Under the pieces are notes generated by a model. That model was not told the DNA's origin, did not search any database, and was given only the letters and a program-made list of their open reading frames with translations. Shown one piece after another: positions 1 through 8,668 of a stretch of 64,000 bases of DNA; the first letter of the stretch is position 1; the number at the start of each line of letters is the position of its first letter. A program made the translations under genes and the position numbers. This DNA comes from Aquabacter spiritensis (GTDB lineage: Bacteria; Pseudomonadota; Alphaproteobacteria; Rhizobiales; Xanthobacteraceae): NCBI RefSeq assembly GCF_004346185.1, contig NZ_SMAI01000001.1:1-64000 (forward strand), read 5' to 3'.

Positions 1-95
1 ATCGCTGCCGTCAAAGACGTCTTGCCATGGTCCACGTGACCGATGGTCCCGATGTTGCAGTGCGGCTTGTTGCGCTCAAATTTGACTTTGGCCAT
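1..95 (-). CDS. tuf: Elongation factor Tu, N-terminal fragment (cut by window edge)
   Basis: Only the first 31 or so codons are inside the window. They read [20 protein letters not shown] followed by [11 protein letters not shown], which is the EF-Tu start with the P-loop GHVDHGKT that binds GTP. EF-Tu delivers aminoacyl-tRNA to the ribosome. The gene runs off the left edge. Two tRNA genes lie upstream in the same direction, the usual tRNA-tuf arrangement of alphaproteobacteria, so they may be co-transcribed. Confidence 0.97.
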   Translation of the reverse strand, partial: MAKVKFERNKPHCNIGTIGHVDHGKTSLTAA

Positions 96-376
96 CGTTC
101 TCTCTCGGTGTGCTTCGGTTCGCGTGCTCGGATCGGTCCGGATTGTGCCCGCGCGGGCAAAAAAGACGCCGTGGGATAGGGGGTTTCCGCGCGCTCTGCA
201 AGCCCCGACCCTTGCGTTCCGGCCTTCGGGGCCGGCCTCGGCCCCGCCCCGTCGCATCCGGCGCGCCGCGGTCGCGATCCCCCGCGGCCAGGCCCGGGTC
301 AGGGGTGTGCAGAGCGAGTCGCGGCGACGGCGAGGCGGATCCGGCACCGCGCGGCCATTTCCGTCCATCGGGCCGC

Positions 377-450
377 TGGAGCGGGTGAAGGGAATCGAAC
401 CCTCGTCATCAGCTTGGAAGGCTGTTGCTCTACCATTGAGCTACACCCGC
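377..450 (-). tRNA. tRNA-Gly (anticodon TCC)
   Basis: The reverse strand folds as a cloverleaf: a 7-bp acceptor stem GCGGGTG/CACCCGC, a D-arm with GCTC/GAGC, an anticodon loop CTTCCAA giving anticodon TCC, and a T-arm with GGTTCGATTCC. CCA is encoded (plus-strand 377-379). It sits between tRNA-Tyr and tuf, all in one direction. Confidence 0.96.
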
Positions 451-481
451 GCGCGGCGTACTCCCGGCTCTCGACGACGGG

Positions 482-566
482 TGGTGGAGGGGGTTGGATT
501 TGAACCAACGTAGGCAGAGCCAACGGATTTACAGTCCGTCCCCTTTAACCACTCGGGCACCCCTCC
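482..566 (-). tRNA. tRNA-Tyr (anticodon GTA)
   Basis: The reverse strand starts GGAGGGG and ends CCCCTCC-A-CCA. It has the long variable arm expected of tRNA-Tyr, an anticodon loop CTGTAAA giving GTA, and a T-loop GGTTCAAATCC. CCA is encoded (482-484). It is first in the Tyr-Gly-tuf run on the minus strand. Confidence 0.96.
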
Positions 567-824
567 ACATCGCCCGTCATCCGAGGCACCGCGCTTTCGG
601 CGCGGCCGCCCGGTTCGCCCGGGCGCCTCAAGGCCCGGTTTTATGTGGAAGCGGTTTGGCGAAGTCAACCGGAAATCCGCCGGAAATCCCCCGCGTCCCC
701 GCGTCCGTGCCGAGGCCGCGGCGAGGCCGTCTTGCGCGGATCGCCGCTGCCGGAGGGAGCGGCGCCGCGGCTGACCGCCGCGCACACGACGCACGGCGCT
801 TGCGCCCGCGCGCCGGCTCTGACA

Positions 825-1679
825 ATGGCTAGCACCATGTCCGAACCGCCACATCGTCCCGCCCGCTCCGGTCCGCGCCGCCCCTTCGGCAAACCGGGCG
901 CGCGCCCGTCCGGCCCCGCCCGCCGCGGTGGCCCACCGCCCGTCTGGAGCGGCGAGGACGACGTCGCGCTGCTCTATGGCTGGCACACGGTCGCCGAGGC
1001 GCTGAAGAATCCGCGCCGCCGCTTCCGGCGCATCCTCGCCACCGAGAACGGCCTGCGCCGCCTCGCCGAAGAAGGCGTCACGCCGCCGGTCGAGCCGGAG
1101 ATCGTCCGGCCCGGCGAGATCGATAAATTGCTCGGCCCCGACGCGGTGCATCAGGGCCTGCTCGCCCAGTGCGACCATCTCCCCTCCCCGCCTCTGGCGA
1201 AGGTGGCCAAGCACGACCTCGTCCTGGTGCTCGACCAGATCACGGATCCGCACAATGTCGGCGCCATCGTGCGCTCCGCCGCCGCCTTCGGGGTCGGCGC
1301 GATCGTCACCACCGCGCGCCACAGCCCGCTCGCCACCGGCGTGCTCGCCAAGAGCGCCTCGGGCGGGCTCGAGCACGTGCCCTTCTGCCTGGTGCAGAAC
1401 CTCGCCCGCGCGCTGAACGATCTGAAGGACAACGGCATGCTGGTGGTCGGGCTCGACAGCGAAGGCCCGTCCGACATCGAGGACGCGCCGCTGCGCGCGC
1501 CGCTCGCTCTGGTGCTCGGCGCCGAGGGCAAGGGGCTGCGCCAGCTCACCCGGCAGACCTGCGACGTGCTCGCCCGGATCGATCTTCCCGGGGTCATCAA
1601 GAGCCTCAACGTCTCGAACGCGGCCGCCCTCTCGCTCGGCATCGCGGTCCGCGCGCTGCGCCGCAACGTAACGTCATGA
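825..1679 (+). CDS. rlmB: 23S rRNA (Gm2251) 2'-O-methyltransferase / TrmH-family SPOUT methyltransferase
   Basis: A 284-residue SPOUT RNA methyltransferase. After a basic, proline-rich tail (about 1-40) comes the substrate-binding domain with GWHTVAEALKNP, then the catalytic SPOUT domain with three TrmH motifs: DPHNVGAIVRSAAAFG, LGAEGKGLR and SLNVSNAAALSL. The last two form the knotted S-adenosylmethionine site. RlmB methylates the ribose of G2251 in the peptidyl-transferase loop of 23S rRNA. The ATG at 825 was chosen; ATG 837 is equally possible. The frame is open further upstream, but that stretch is low-complexity and unlike the family. It diverges from the tRNA-tuf unit. Another TrmH-type target cannot be excluded. 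Confidence 0.88.
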   Translation: MASTMSEPPHRPARSGPRRPFGKPGARPSGPARRGGPPPVWSGEDDVALLYGWHTVAEALKNPRRRFRRILATENGLRRLAEEGVTPPVEPEIVRPGEIDKLLGPDAVHQGLLAQCDHLPSPPLAKVAKHDLVLVLDQITDPHNVGAIVRSAAAFGVGAIVTTARHSPLATGVLAKSASGGLEHVPFCLVQNLARALNDLKDNGMLVVGLDSEGPSDIEDAPLRAPLALVLGAEGKGLRQLTRQTCDVLARIDLPGVIKSLNVSNAAALSLGIAVRALRRNVTS

Positions 1680-1975
1680 CCTAACGTAAGTCATTGAACG
1701 GCCAAGCATAATCCTTTCCTCCTAAGACCATGTGTCAATAGACCATTGACCAATCGTGCTGCGGCGCGCGCTGGGTCATGGTGCGGCCGCGGCGCTCTGC
1801 GCCCGAGCCGGAAATCCGCGCGCAAGAGACGCGGAAACGACGATCCAGTTGGAGGAAGGCCCGCTTCACCCGCCGCCGCGCGGGTCGGCGACCGACATGT
1901 CCACATCCGTCCTTCCGGCCCTCGGGCCCATGCGCCGCGTCATGACGGGCATGTCCATCTGTGGAGGAAAGTGCG

Positions 1976-3646
1976 ATGGCTGTAACGACCGCCCCGGGCG
2001 CGGCACACGCGCCGATGACGAAGGAGGAACGAAAGGTCATCGTCGCCTCCTCCGCCGGCACCGTGTTCGAATGGTATGACTTCTATCTGGCCGGCTCGCT
2101 CGCGGCGAACATCGCGGCGACCTTCGTGCCGGGCACCAACGACACCGCGAAGTTCATCTTCGTTCTGTTCGGCTTCGCGGCGGGCTTCGCCGTCCGCCCG
2201 TTCGGCGCCATCTTCTTCGGCCGCCTCGGCGACCTGATCGGCCGCAAATACACCTTCCTGATCACCATGGTGATCATGGGCATCGCCACTTTCGTGGTCG
2301 GCATCCTGCCCGGCTTCGACACGATCGGCTATCTCGCGCCCGCCGCCTTCATCGCCTGCCGGCTGCTCCAGGGCCTCGCGCTCGGCGGCGAATATGGCGG
2401 CGCGGCGACCTATGTGGCGGAACACGCGCCGCACGGCCGGCGCGGCTTCTATACCTCCTGGATCCAGACCACCGCGACCGTCGGCCTGTTCCTGTCGCTG
2501 CTGGTGATCCTCAGCCTGCGCCTCAGCATGAGCCCGGAAGCCTTCGCGGCCTGGGGCTGGCGGGTGCCGTTCCTGCTGTCGATCATCCTGCTCGGCTTCT
2601 CGATCTGGATCCGCCTCCAGCTCCAGGAATCCCCGGCCTTCCAGAAGATGAAGGAGGAGGGCACGCGCTCCAAGGCGCCGCTGAAGGAGGCCTTCGGCCG
2701 CTGGAGCAACGCCAAGATCGCCCTCGTCGCGCTGCTCGGCGGCACTGCCGGCCAGGCCGTGGTCTGGTACACCGGTCAGTTCTACGCCTTGTTCTTCCTG
2801 ACCCAGGCGATGAAGGTGGACGGCACCACCGCCAATCTGCTGATCGCCTTCTCGCTGCTGCTCGGCACGCCCTTCTTCATCTTCTTCGGCTGGCTGTCGG
2901 ACAAGATCGGCCGCAAGCCGATCCTGCTGCTCGGCTGCCTGATCGCGGCGGCGACCTATTTCCCGCTGTTCCATCTCATCGCCCAGACCGCCAATCCCAA
3001 GCTGATCGCGGCGACCGAGAACGTGAAGATCGTCTTGACCGCCGATCCGGCCCAGTGCGGCACGCTGTTCGATCCGGTCGGCGTGCGCGTCTTCACCCGT
3101 CCGTGCGATGTGGTGCGGCGCACCCTCGCCACCAATTCGATGCATTACGAACTGGTACCCGGCGCGGCGGGCTCCGCGCTCGCGGCGACCATCAACGGCG
3201 CGCCGGTGGCGATGCCCGAGACCGACAAGACCGGCGCGGCTCTGGTCGCGGCGGCGCAGGGGGCGGGCTATCCCCGCGTCGGAGACCCCACCATCCTGAA
3301 GCAGCCGACCGTCGGCGGCGTGCTCACGGACGGCCGCTCGCTGACCCTGATCGGGCTGCTCTTCATCCTGGTGATCTACGTCACCATGGTCTACGGCCCG
3401 ATCGCCGCGCTGCTGGTGGAGCTGTTCCCGACCCGGATCCGCTATACCGGCATGTCGCTGCCCTACCATATCGGCAATGGCTGGTTCGGCGGCTTCCTGC
3501 CTCCGACCGCCTTCGCCATCGTGGCGGCCTCCGGCAACATCTTCGCCGGCCTCTGGTACCCGATCGTGGTCGCCTGCATGACCGTGGTCATCGGCTTCTT
3601 CCTGCTGCCGGAGACCAAGGACCGAAACCTCGAAGACTGGCACTGA
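1976..3646 (+). CDS. MFS transporter, metabolite:H+ symporter type, with inserted extracytoplasmic loop
   Basis: A 556-residue permease with about 12 membrane segments. The ATG at 1976 follows GGAGGAAA (1963-1970) at good spacing, so the GTG at 1961 is less likely. Family marks include FEWYDFYL in the first helix, GRLGDLIGRKYTF and GWLSDKIGRKPILLL at the two cytoplasmic 2-3 type loops, and QGLALGGEYGGAATYVAEHA. These fit the metabolite:H+ symporter group (citrate, proline/betaine, alpha-ketoglutarate type). Between the helices at about 320-335 and 455-475 lies a hydrophilic insert of roughly 115 residues with two cysteines (QCGTLF, RPCDVV), absent from the ordinary 430-residue members. The substrate is unknown. 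No co-directional neighbour gives a hint. Confidence 0.85.
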   Translation: MAVTTAPGAAHAPMTKEERKVIVASSAGTVFEWYDFYLAGSLAANIAATFVPGTNDTAKFIFVLFGFAAGFAVRPFGAIFFGRLGDLIGRKYTFLITMVIMGIATFVVGILPGFDTIGYLAPAAFIACRLLQGLALGGEYGGAATYVAEHAPHGRRGFYTSWIQTTATVGLFLSLLVILSLRLSMSPEAFAAWGWRVPFLLSIILLGFSIWIRLQLQESPAFQKMKEEGTRSKAPLKEAFGRWSNAKIALVALLGGTAGQAVVWYTGQFYALFFLTQAMKVDGTTANLLIAFSLLLGTPFFIFFGWLSDKIGRKPILLLGCLIAAATYFPLFHLIAQTANPKLIAATENVKIVLTADPAQCGTLFDPVGVRVFTRPCDVVRRTLATNSMHYELVPGAAGSALAATINGAPVAMPETDKTGAALVAAAQGAGYPRVGDPTILKQPTVGGVLTDGRSLTLIGLLFILVIYVTMVYGPIAALLVELFPTRIRYTGMSLPYHIGNGWFGGFLPPTAFAIVAASGNIFAGLWYPIVVACMTVVIGFFLLPETKDRNLEDWH

Positions 3647-3655
3647 CACCGTCTC

Positions 3656-3682
3656 CGTTCGGATGGCCCCGCCATCCGAACG
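3656..3682. terminator. Perfect 11-bp hairpin between convergent genes
   Basis: CGTTCGGATGG (3656-3666) pairs exactly with CCATCCGAACG (3672-3682) around the loop CCCCG, ten bases after the MFS stop. There is no strong T-run. It could end transcription from either side or protect mRNA 3' ends. Confidence 0.5.
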
Positions 3683-3696
3683 GGCCGCATTCGGCG

Positions 3697-3728
3697 ACGG
3701 CCCTGCTTCGGCGGGGCCGTTTGCGTTT
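3697..3728 (+). terminator. Rho-independent terminator of the MFS gene
   Basis: ACGGCCCTGC (3697-3706) pairs with GCGGGGCCGT (3711-3720), with one G-U pair, around a stable TTCG tetraloop. TTGCGTTT follows on the plus strand. It is placed to end the MFS transcript before the convergent subtilase gene. Confidence 0.75.
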
Positions 3729-3765
3729 CGGGGATCCCGCCGGTGCGCGGGAACGACCGCGCGCG

Positions 3766-6531
3766 CTACGCCAGATCCCAGGCGAAAGCGGCGCGGCCTT
3801 CCAGGAGGCCATACTGGAGATAATGCTGGAGCGGATCGATATCCGCCGCCCGCACGTCCGCATAAGCCTCGAGATAGGCGTTCGTGTCGAAATCGGCGGA
3901 GGGGTTGCGGCCCTCCCGCCAGCCATATTGATCGTAATGGGTCAGCGGGTTGATCCCCGCCGCCGCGACATCGGGATTGTAGGCGAGATAGAAGGTGCTG
4001 GAGAAGAAGGCGTCGGGGTTGCGCCCCTCCTTCCAGCCGTACTGATCGTAATGCGTGACGGCATCCACCCCCGCCGAGGCCACGTCCGCATTGGCGAGCA
4101 GGTAGAAGGTGGCATCGAAACTGTCCGTGATATGGGCGCTGTCGACCACCTCATACGCCTGGCGGCCTTCGACGATGCCGTATTGCAGATAATGCATGAG
4201 CGGGTCGAGGCCGGCGGCCGCCACGTCCGCGTTGAAATGGAGATAGAGCGACGTGTCGAACTGGGCGGACGGGTCGTATCCGGCCAGCCACCCGGTCTGG
4301 TTGTAATGATCGAGCGGATTGATGCCCGCTGCGGCCACGTCGGCATGGTTGGCGAGATAGGCCGTGGTGCTGAACCAGGCGTTGGGGTCGCGCCCCTCCA
4401 TCCAGCCGTACGTGGCATAATGGGTGTCGATATCGACCCCCGCCGCGAACACGTCCGCATTGTGCGCGGCGTAGAACACCTCGTTCACCAGCGGATCGGT
4501 GCCGAGCGTGAGGGACCCGTCGGCGAATTTGAGGGTCTCGATGCCGGCGAGGGTGTCCTGGCTGGCGCCGCTGAACAGGACGGTCTTGTCGCCATAGCCG
4601 GCCTGGACGTAATCGGACACGCCCTTCAGCACCCAGAGGGTGTCGGTGCCGGCACCGCCATCGACCGTATTGATGCCGCGGCCGGAGAAGAAGGTGGTCG
4701 CGTACGCGTCGCCGGTCAGACTGTCATTGCCGTCACCGGTGATCAGGCTGGCGAATTGCAGGCTGCCGCCGATCGTCGTCGCGACGCCGGCAATCTCGGC
4801 CGTGTGCTGGACGAGGTCGATGGTGGTGTCGAAGGTCACCGCCGCCGCATTGAGGGTGTGGGGACCGACGCTGGTGGCGCCGAGAATGGTGCGGTCCCCC
4901 TCCGCCGCGCCGAGGCGCGCATAATCGTCGGTGTAGACGAACGTCTGGCCGCCCGTCGCGGTGTCGCCCAGCAGCGCCAGCTCCGCGCCCATGGTCAGGT
5001 CCTGGCCAGTGGACGCATTGGTGACGGTCAGCGTCCACGCGCCCGAATTGCTCAGCTCACCCCAATCGTGCACCGTATCGAAGGAGTAGGTGATCTTCTG
5101 CGGCAATCCGCTGGTGTAACTCTGCGTGACCGGGTCCCGGAAGACAGGAATATAGGCAGCCGGGTCCAGAAAGACGCTGCTGGTCTGCCCGTTCGGCCCG
5201 GTCAAGGTCATGGTGACGCTGGCGAGGGTGTCCGCGCCCATCCCCATGTCGAGGGAGACGGAGACGACGGCGTGCTGGACGCGGATGACCTCCGTGAACT
5301 GGGCCGTGAACCGTTGCGTCTGGCCCGCCGCGACGATGGTCTGGGCAGCGGCGAAGATCCTCTCGGCCTGGGCGACATTGTCGTAGGTGCTCTGCTTCTG
5401 CCAGGTCTCGGCAAGGCGCACCGCCGCCAGGGCGTCGACATGCCCGAAGCCCAGATCGTTGCTGTAGAGATGGCCGCCGCCATTCCAGTCGGTCGCGCCA
5501 TTGGCGCTCCAGGTCGCGACGCCGTCGGGGGTTTTGGCGCTGTAGGCCAGGATCTCCTGGACGTCGCGATAGCCGAGAGCGGAATTGGCCTCGAGAATGA
5601 GCGCCGCCACGCCGGAGACGATGGGGGTCGCCGCCGAGGTGCCGTTGAAGCCGCCCGCCTTGATCTTGCCGGTCGCCGGATCGATCACGGTGCGGTCGAG
5701 GACGTTGGTGTAATCGCCGTCCGGCAGGGTGTTGTAGCCGTTCGTCCCGAGCAGGTCGGTGGTGACGATGCTCGGGAGTTCGCTCACGGTGCCGTTCGGA
5801 TTGTAGCCGCTTCCCGGCGCGGCCACGAGGACGCTCGGGCCGGGATTCGAATAGGCAGAGACCGTGCCGTCCGCATTGGCGGCCGCAACCGTGATCGCAA
5901 ACGGCGAGTTGCTGGTCTCCATGAACGTGGAATTGTAATGCTGCGTGCGCTCATTGCCGGCGGCGAACACGCTGACCGTGCCGAGGCCGTCCCGGCCGAG
6001 CTGCGCCAGATTGAGGAGCGCCGTGTTCATATTGCTTTGCTGCACGGGGTCGAAGGTCGGCCCGCCGAAGGTGGTGTTTGGCCCCCAGCTGTTGCTGCTG
6101 ACCGCCACACCGTCCAGCAGCATGCGTGCGACCGCTCGCGGAAAGTCGTTGCCTGAGCCCCAGGTATAGGCGATCGCGTCCGCGTCGAAGGCGACGCCGA
6201 CGCCGCCGATCGTGTTCTGGGTGGCGACGATTAGCCCCAGGGTCGCGGTGCCGTGATCGCCGGCCGTCTGGCCGGGCCGATCCTTGCTGAAATCGTAGGC
6301 CTTGTCGGCGAGATAATTCGCGACATAGTCCGGGTGATCCCCCTGGAACCCGTTGTCATAGACCCCGACGATGACGCCCGCGCCGGTATAGTCGGTCCAG
6401 ACCGGCGTGACGTTGATATCGTTGCGATAGGCCCCGTCCGTCTGGGGCAGATCGTAAATGTCCTGGCCAGTGTTCCAAAGATGCCACTGCTGCCCAAACA
6501 ACGGATCGGACGGAATATACCTGCTTACCAT
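3766..6531 (-). CDS. Subtilisin-family (S8) serine protease with P-domain, RTX-like stretch and six C-terminal repeats
   Basis: A 921-residue protein with no Sec signal peptide. The peptidase domain (about 40-375) has the catalytic triad Asp59 (GVYDNGF), His93 (GDHGTATLG) and Ser299 (GFNGTSAATP), with oxyanion Asn193 (AAGN). A proprotein-convertase P-domain follows (about 400-523). A short RTX-like glycine/aspartate segment (SLITGDGNDSLTGD, TVDGGAGTD) lies at about 596-632. Residues 683-917 are six repeats of about 38 residues. Lack of a signal peptide plus an RTX-like C-terminal region suggests type I secretion, but no ABC exporter is nearby. The start ATG follows GAGGGGAGAGG. The gene converges with the MFS gene and diverges from the tcuA-like gene. 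Likely an extracellular or surface protease; the substrate is unknown. Confidence 0.88.
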   Translation of the reverse strand: MVSRYIPSDPLFGQQWHLWNTGQDIYDLPQTDGAYRNDINVTPVWTDYTGAGVIVGVYDNGFQGDHPDYVANYLADKAYDFSKDRPGQTAGDHGTATLGLIVATQNTIGGVGVAFDADAIAYTWGSGNDFPRAVARMLLDGVAVSSNSWGPNTTFGGPTFDPVQQSNMNTALLNLAQLGRDGLGTVSVFAAGNERTQHYNSTFMETSNSPFAITVAAANADGTVSAYSNPGPSVLVAAPGSGYNPNGTVSELPSIVTTDLLGTNGYNTLPDGDYTNVLDRTVIDPATGKIKAGGFNGTSAATPIVSGVAALILEANSALGYRDVQEILAYSAKTPDGVATWSANGATDWNGGGHLYSNDLGFGHVDALAAVRLAETWQKQSTYDNVAQAERIFAAAQTIVAAGQTQRFTAQFTEVIRVQHAVVSVSLDMGMGADTLASVTMTLTGPNGQTSSVFLDPAAYIPVFRDPVTQSYTSGLPQKITYSFDTVHDWGELSNSGAWTLTVTNASTGQDLTMGAELALLGDTATGGQTFVYTDDYARLGAAEGDRTILGATSVGPHTLNAAAVTFDTTIDLVQHTAEIAGVATTIGGSLQFASLITGDGNDSLTGDAYATTFFSGRGINTVDGGAGTDTLWVLKGVSDYVQAGYGDKTVLFSGASQDTLAGIETLKFADGSLTLGTDPLVNEVFYAAHNADVFAAGVDIDTHYATYGWMEGRDPNAWFSTTAYLANHADVAAAGINPLDHYNQTGWLAGYDPSAQFDTSLYLHFNADVAAAGLDPLMHYLQYGIVEGRQAYEVVDSAHITDSFDATFYLLANADVASAGVDAVTHYDQYGWKEGRNPDAFFSSTFYLAYNPDVAAAGINPLTHYDQYGWREGRNPSADFDTNAYLEAYADVRAADIDPLQHYLQYGLLEGRAAFAWDLA
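3781..4485 (-). repeat. Six tandem ~38-residue repeats in the subtilase C-terminus
   Basis: Six coding units share the pattern F-x(4)-YL-x(3)-ADVAAAG-x-[DN]PL-x-HY-x-QYG-x(2)-EGR-x-P. The best copies read YNPDVAAAGINPLTHYDQYG and similar. The third unit carries an extra ten or so residues. The units have diverged at DNA level, so recent slippage is unlikely. Such modules occur at the C-termini of large secreted, calcium-associated proteins. Confidence 0.8.
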
Positions 6532-6983
6532 TTAACCTCTCCCCTCAAACGGAATCCTGTTCAAGAAGCGACCGGGATTGCAGACATCCGTAAACATTTT
6601 TGGCACCACGTCACCCGGGTTGTCGCAAAAAAATCGGCTCCAACCATCGGAATATTCTGACGAATTCTTACATTCAATGCGGAAGATCAAGCGTGTCCGC
6701 AAGCTGGCGGGACCGCTGTCGCGTCCTCCGGTCACAGCCGGGCACTGCCGCCGGGCGGCGTTTCGCCTCCCCTGCGCGCGCTGAAAAGGCCCAGCTGAGC
6801 CTGCGCAAACCGCAATAAGGCGAACCGCCCACGGTTCCGACCCACCGAACAGCCGAGGGGCGCGCCGTCTCAGCATTCGAGCGCGGAATGCTAGCAGCAG
6901 AAGTTAGTCTGACGATGACACGACGTCATTTGATAGGGAGGAAAGACCGTTGCGAGGACGAGACCGTGTCGATGGAGCGCGTA
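6532..6983. other. Divergent intergenic region between protease and tcuA-like gene
   Basis: About 450 bases without a supported gene. The part next to the protease (6540-6700) is less GC-rich than its surroundings and probably holds its promoter. The part before 6984 should hold the promoter of the catabolic operon. I could not assign convincing -35/-10 boxes or an operator. The frame of the flavoprotein stays open back to 6888 but the extra N-terminus resembles nothing. Confidence 0.5.
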
Positions 6984-8510
6984 ATGAGCCGGGAGAACGA
7001 GTATGACGTCATCGTTGTGGGGGGTGGCAATGCGGCCTTGTGCGCGGCCTTGTCCGCCCGCGAGGACGGCGCGTCCGTGCTTTTGCTCGAACGCGCGCCG
7101 CGGGAGGAGCGGGGCGGAAACAGCGCCTATACCGAAGGCCTGATGCGCTTCGCCTATGCGGGGAAAGAGGACATCCTGGCGCTCTCGCCGGATCTCAACG
7201 AGGACGAGAAGGACAGCGATTTCGGATCCTATTCCGAAGACGCCTTCTTCGACGACATGGCCCGCATCACCCGCAACCGCACCGACCCGGATCTGTGCGA
7301 GATCCTGGTGCGGCAGAGCAATGCCACCATGCACTGGATGGTGAAGCATGGCATCAAATTCTACCCCCAGTTCGGGCGCCAATCCTTCAAAGTGGACGGC
7401 CGCTTCAAATTCTGGGGCGGGGCGACGCTGGCGGCCTGGGGCGGCGGCCCCGGTCTGGTGGATTTTCTCTACAAAGCGGCGGAAAGAGCCGGGGTCGACA
7501 TCCGCTACAATGCCTGGGCGCGCGAACTCGTGGCGGGCGATGCCGGTGTGACCGGCGTGGTCGTGAAGCTGGACGGCGTGACCCGCGAGATTTCCGGCGG
7601 CGCCGTGATCCTCGCCTGCGGCGGCTTCGAGGCCAATCGCGAGTGGCGCAGCAAATATCTCGGGCCGGGCTGGGACCTCGCCAAGGTGCGCGGCAGCAAG
7701 TTCAACACCGGCGACGGTTTGGACATGGCGCTGAAGATCGGCGCCCAGCCGGCGGGCAATTGGTCCGGCTGCCACGCGGTGGGATGGGAGCGTTATGCCG
7801 AGGATTTCGGCGACTTCTCCGTGACCGGCGATTACGAGCGCGACAGCTATCCCTGGTCGGTCATGGTGAATGCCGAAGGCAAGCGCTTCCTCGACGAGGG
7901 CGCGGACATCCGCAATTACACCTATGCCAAATATGGCCGCATCGTCCTCGCCCAGCCGGACCAGTTCGCCTGGCAGATCTTCGATGCCACGGTGACGCAT
8001 CTGCTGCGCCCCGAATACAAGACGCGCCACGTCACCAAGGTCACCGCCGACACTTTGGAGGAGCTGGTGGACAAGATGGGCGACGTGGACCGCGAACAAT
8101 TCCTGAAGACGATGCGCGCCTTCAACGCCGCCGTCACCCGGGAGGTGGCCTTCGACCCCACGGTCAAGGACGGGCGCCGGACGGAAGGTCTGGACATCCC
8201 GAAATCCAACTGGGCGAACCCGATCGAGGTCGCGCCGTTCGAGGCCTATGCGGTCACCTGCGGCATCACCTTCACCTTCGGCGGCGTGCGCATCTCCACC
8301 GAGGGGCAGGTGATCGACACCAATGCGCAGCCCATCGCCGGCCTCTATGCCGCCGGCGAAATGGTCGGCGGCCTGTTCTACTTCAATTATCCGGGCGCGA
8401 CCGGCCTCACCAGCGGCGCGGTGTTCGGCCGTCTCGCCGGCCGCAGCGCGGCGCAGGCGGCCCGCGCGGCCCGAGCCCATGTTCCACGCGCCGCCGGGAC
8501 GGCGGCGTGA
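6984..8510 (+). CDS. tcuA: FAD-dependent tricarballylate dehydrogenase-like flavoprotein
   Basis: A 508-residue member of the fumarate reductase/succinate dehydrogenase flavoprotein family. The FAD-binding motif is at the N-terminus (DVIVVGGGNAALCAALSARE, with the adenine-binding LLLERAP after it). The C-terminal cap ends with the family signature GLYAAGEMVGGLFYFNYPGA-TGLTSG. TcuA oxidises tricarballylate to cis-aconitate, feeding electrons to a membrane partner (TcuB). No TcuB is seen here, so electrons must go elsewhere or the substrate differs. The ATG at 6984 lies close to the FAD motif after GGAGCG; ATG 6972 is an alternative. It heads a plus-strand operon with an aconitase homologue, which supports a polycarboxylate substrate. 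Family membership is sure; the exact substrate is not. Confidence 0.75.
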   Translation: MSRENEYDVIVVGGGNAALCAALSAREDGASVLLLERAPREERGGNSAYTEGLMRFAYAGKEDILALSPDLNEDEKDSDFGSYSEDAFFDDMARITRNRTDPDLCEILVRQSNATMHWMVKHGIKFYPQFGRQSFKVDGRFKFWGGATLAAWGGGPGLVDFLYKAAERAGVDIRYNAWARELVAGDAGVTGVVVKLDGVTREISGGAVILACGGFEANREWRSKYLGPGWDLAKVRGSKFNTGDGLDMALKIGAQPAGNWSGCHAVGWERYAEDFGDFSVTGDYERDSYPWSVMVNAEGKRFLDEGADIRNYTYAKYGRIVLAQPDQFAWQIFDATVTHLLRPEYKTRHVTKVTADTLEELVDKMGDVDREQFLKTMRAFNAAVTREVAFDPTVKDGRRTEGLDIPKSNWANPIEVAPFEAYAVTCGITFTFGGVRISTEGQVIDTNAQPIAGLYAAGEMVGGLFYFNYPGATGLTSGAVFGRLAGRSAAQAARAARAHVPRAAGTAA

Positions 8511-8668
8511 GCGGCGGAAAGGACGGGGCACGGCCCGTCGGGAACGGGCACGACCGGGACGCGCCGGCGCTATGAAGCGGCGGCGGGTTTGCCTATGCTG
8601 GGCAGATCGCGCGGCGCGGGGGCTGGCGACCGCCGGTTGGAACGAGACGCCGCGAGGGAGGCGTCCGC

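Noticed and set aside
43-513. A 156-codon frame across the tRNA-Gly region reading [21 protein letters not shown]
   Set aside because: This string is the antisense of tRNA sequence, a well-known source of false proteins.
1940-3649. A 569-codon open frame opposite the MFS gene
   Set aside because: Charged, repetitive composition and no motif; the plus strand encodes a clear permease.
3055-6156. A 1033-codon open frame on the plus strand opposite the subtilase gene
   Set aside because: It is rich in arginine and glycine with no family motif, and lies antisense to a gene with complete catalytic motifs. Long antisense frames are common in GC-rich genomes.
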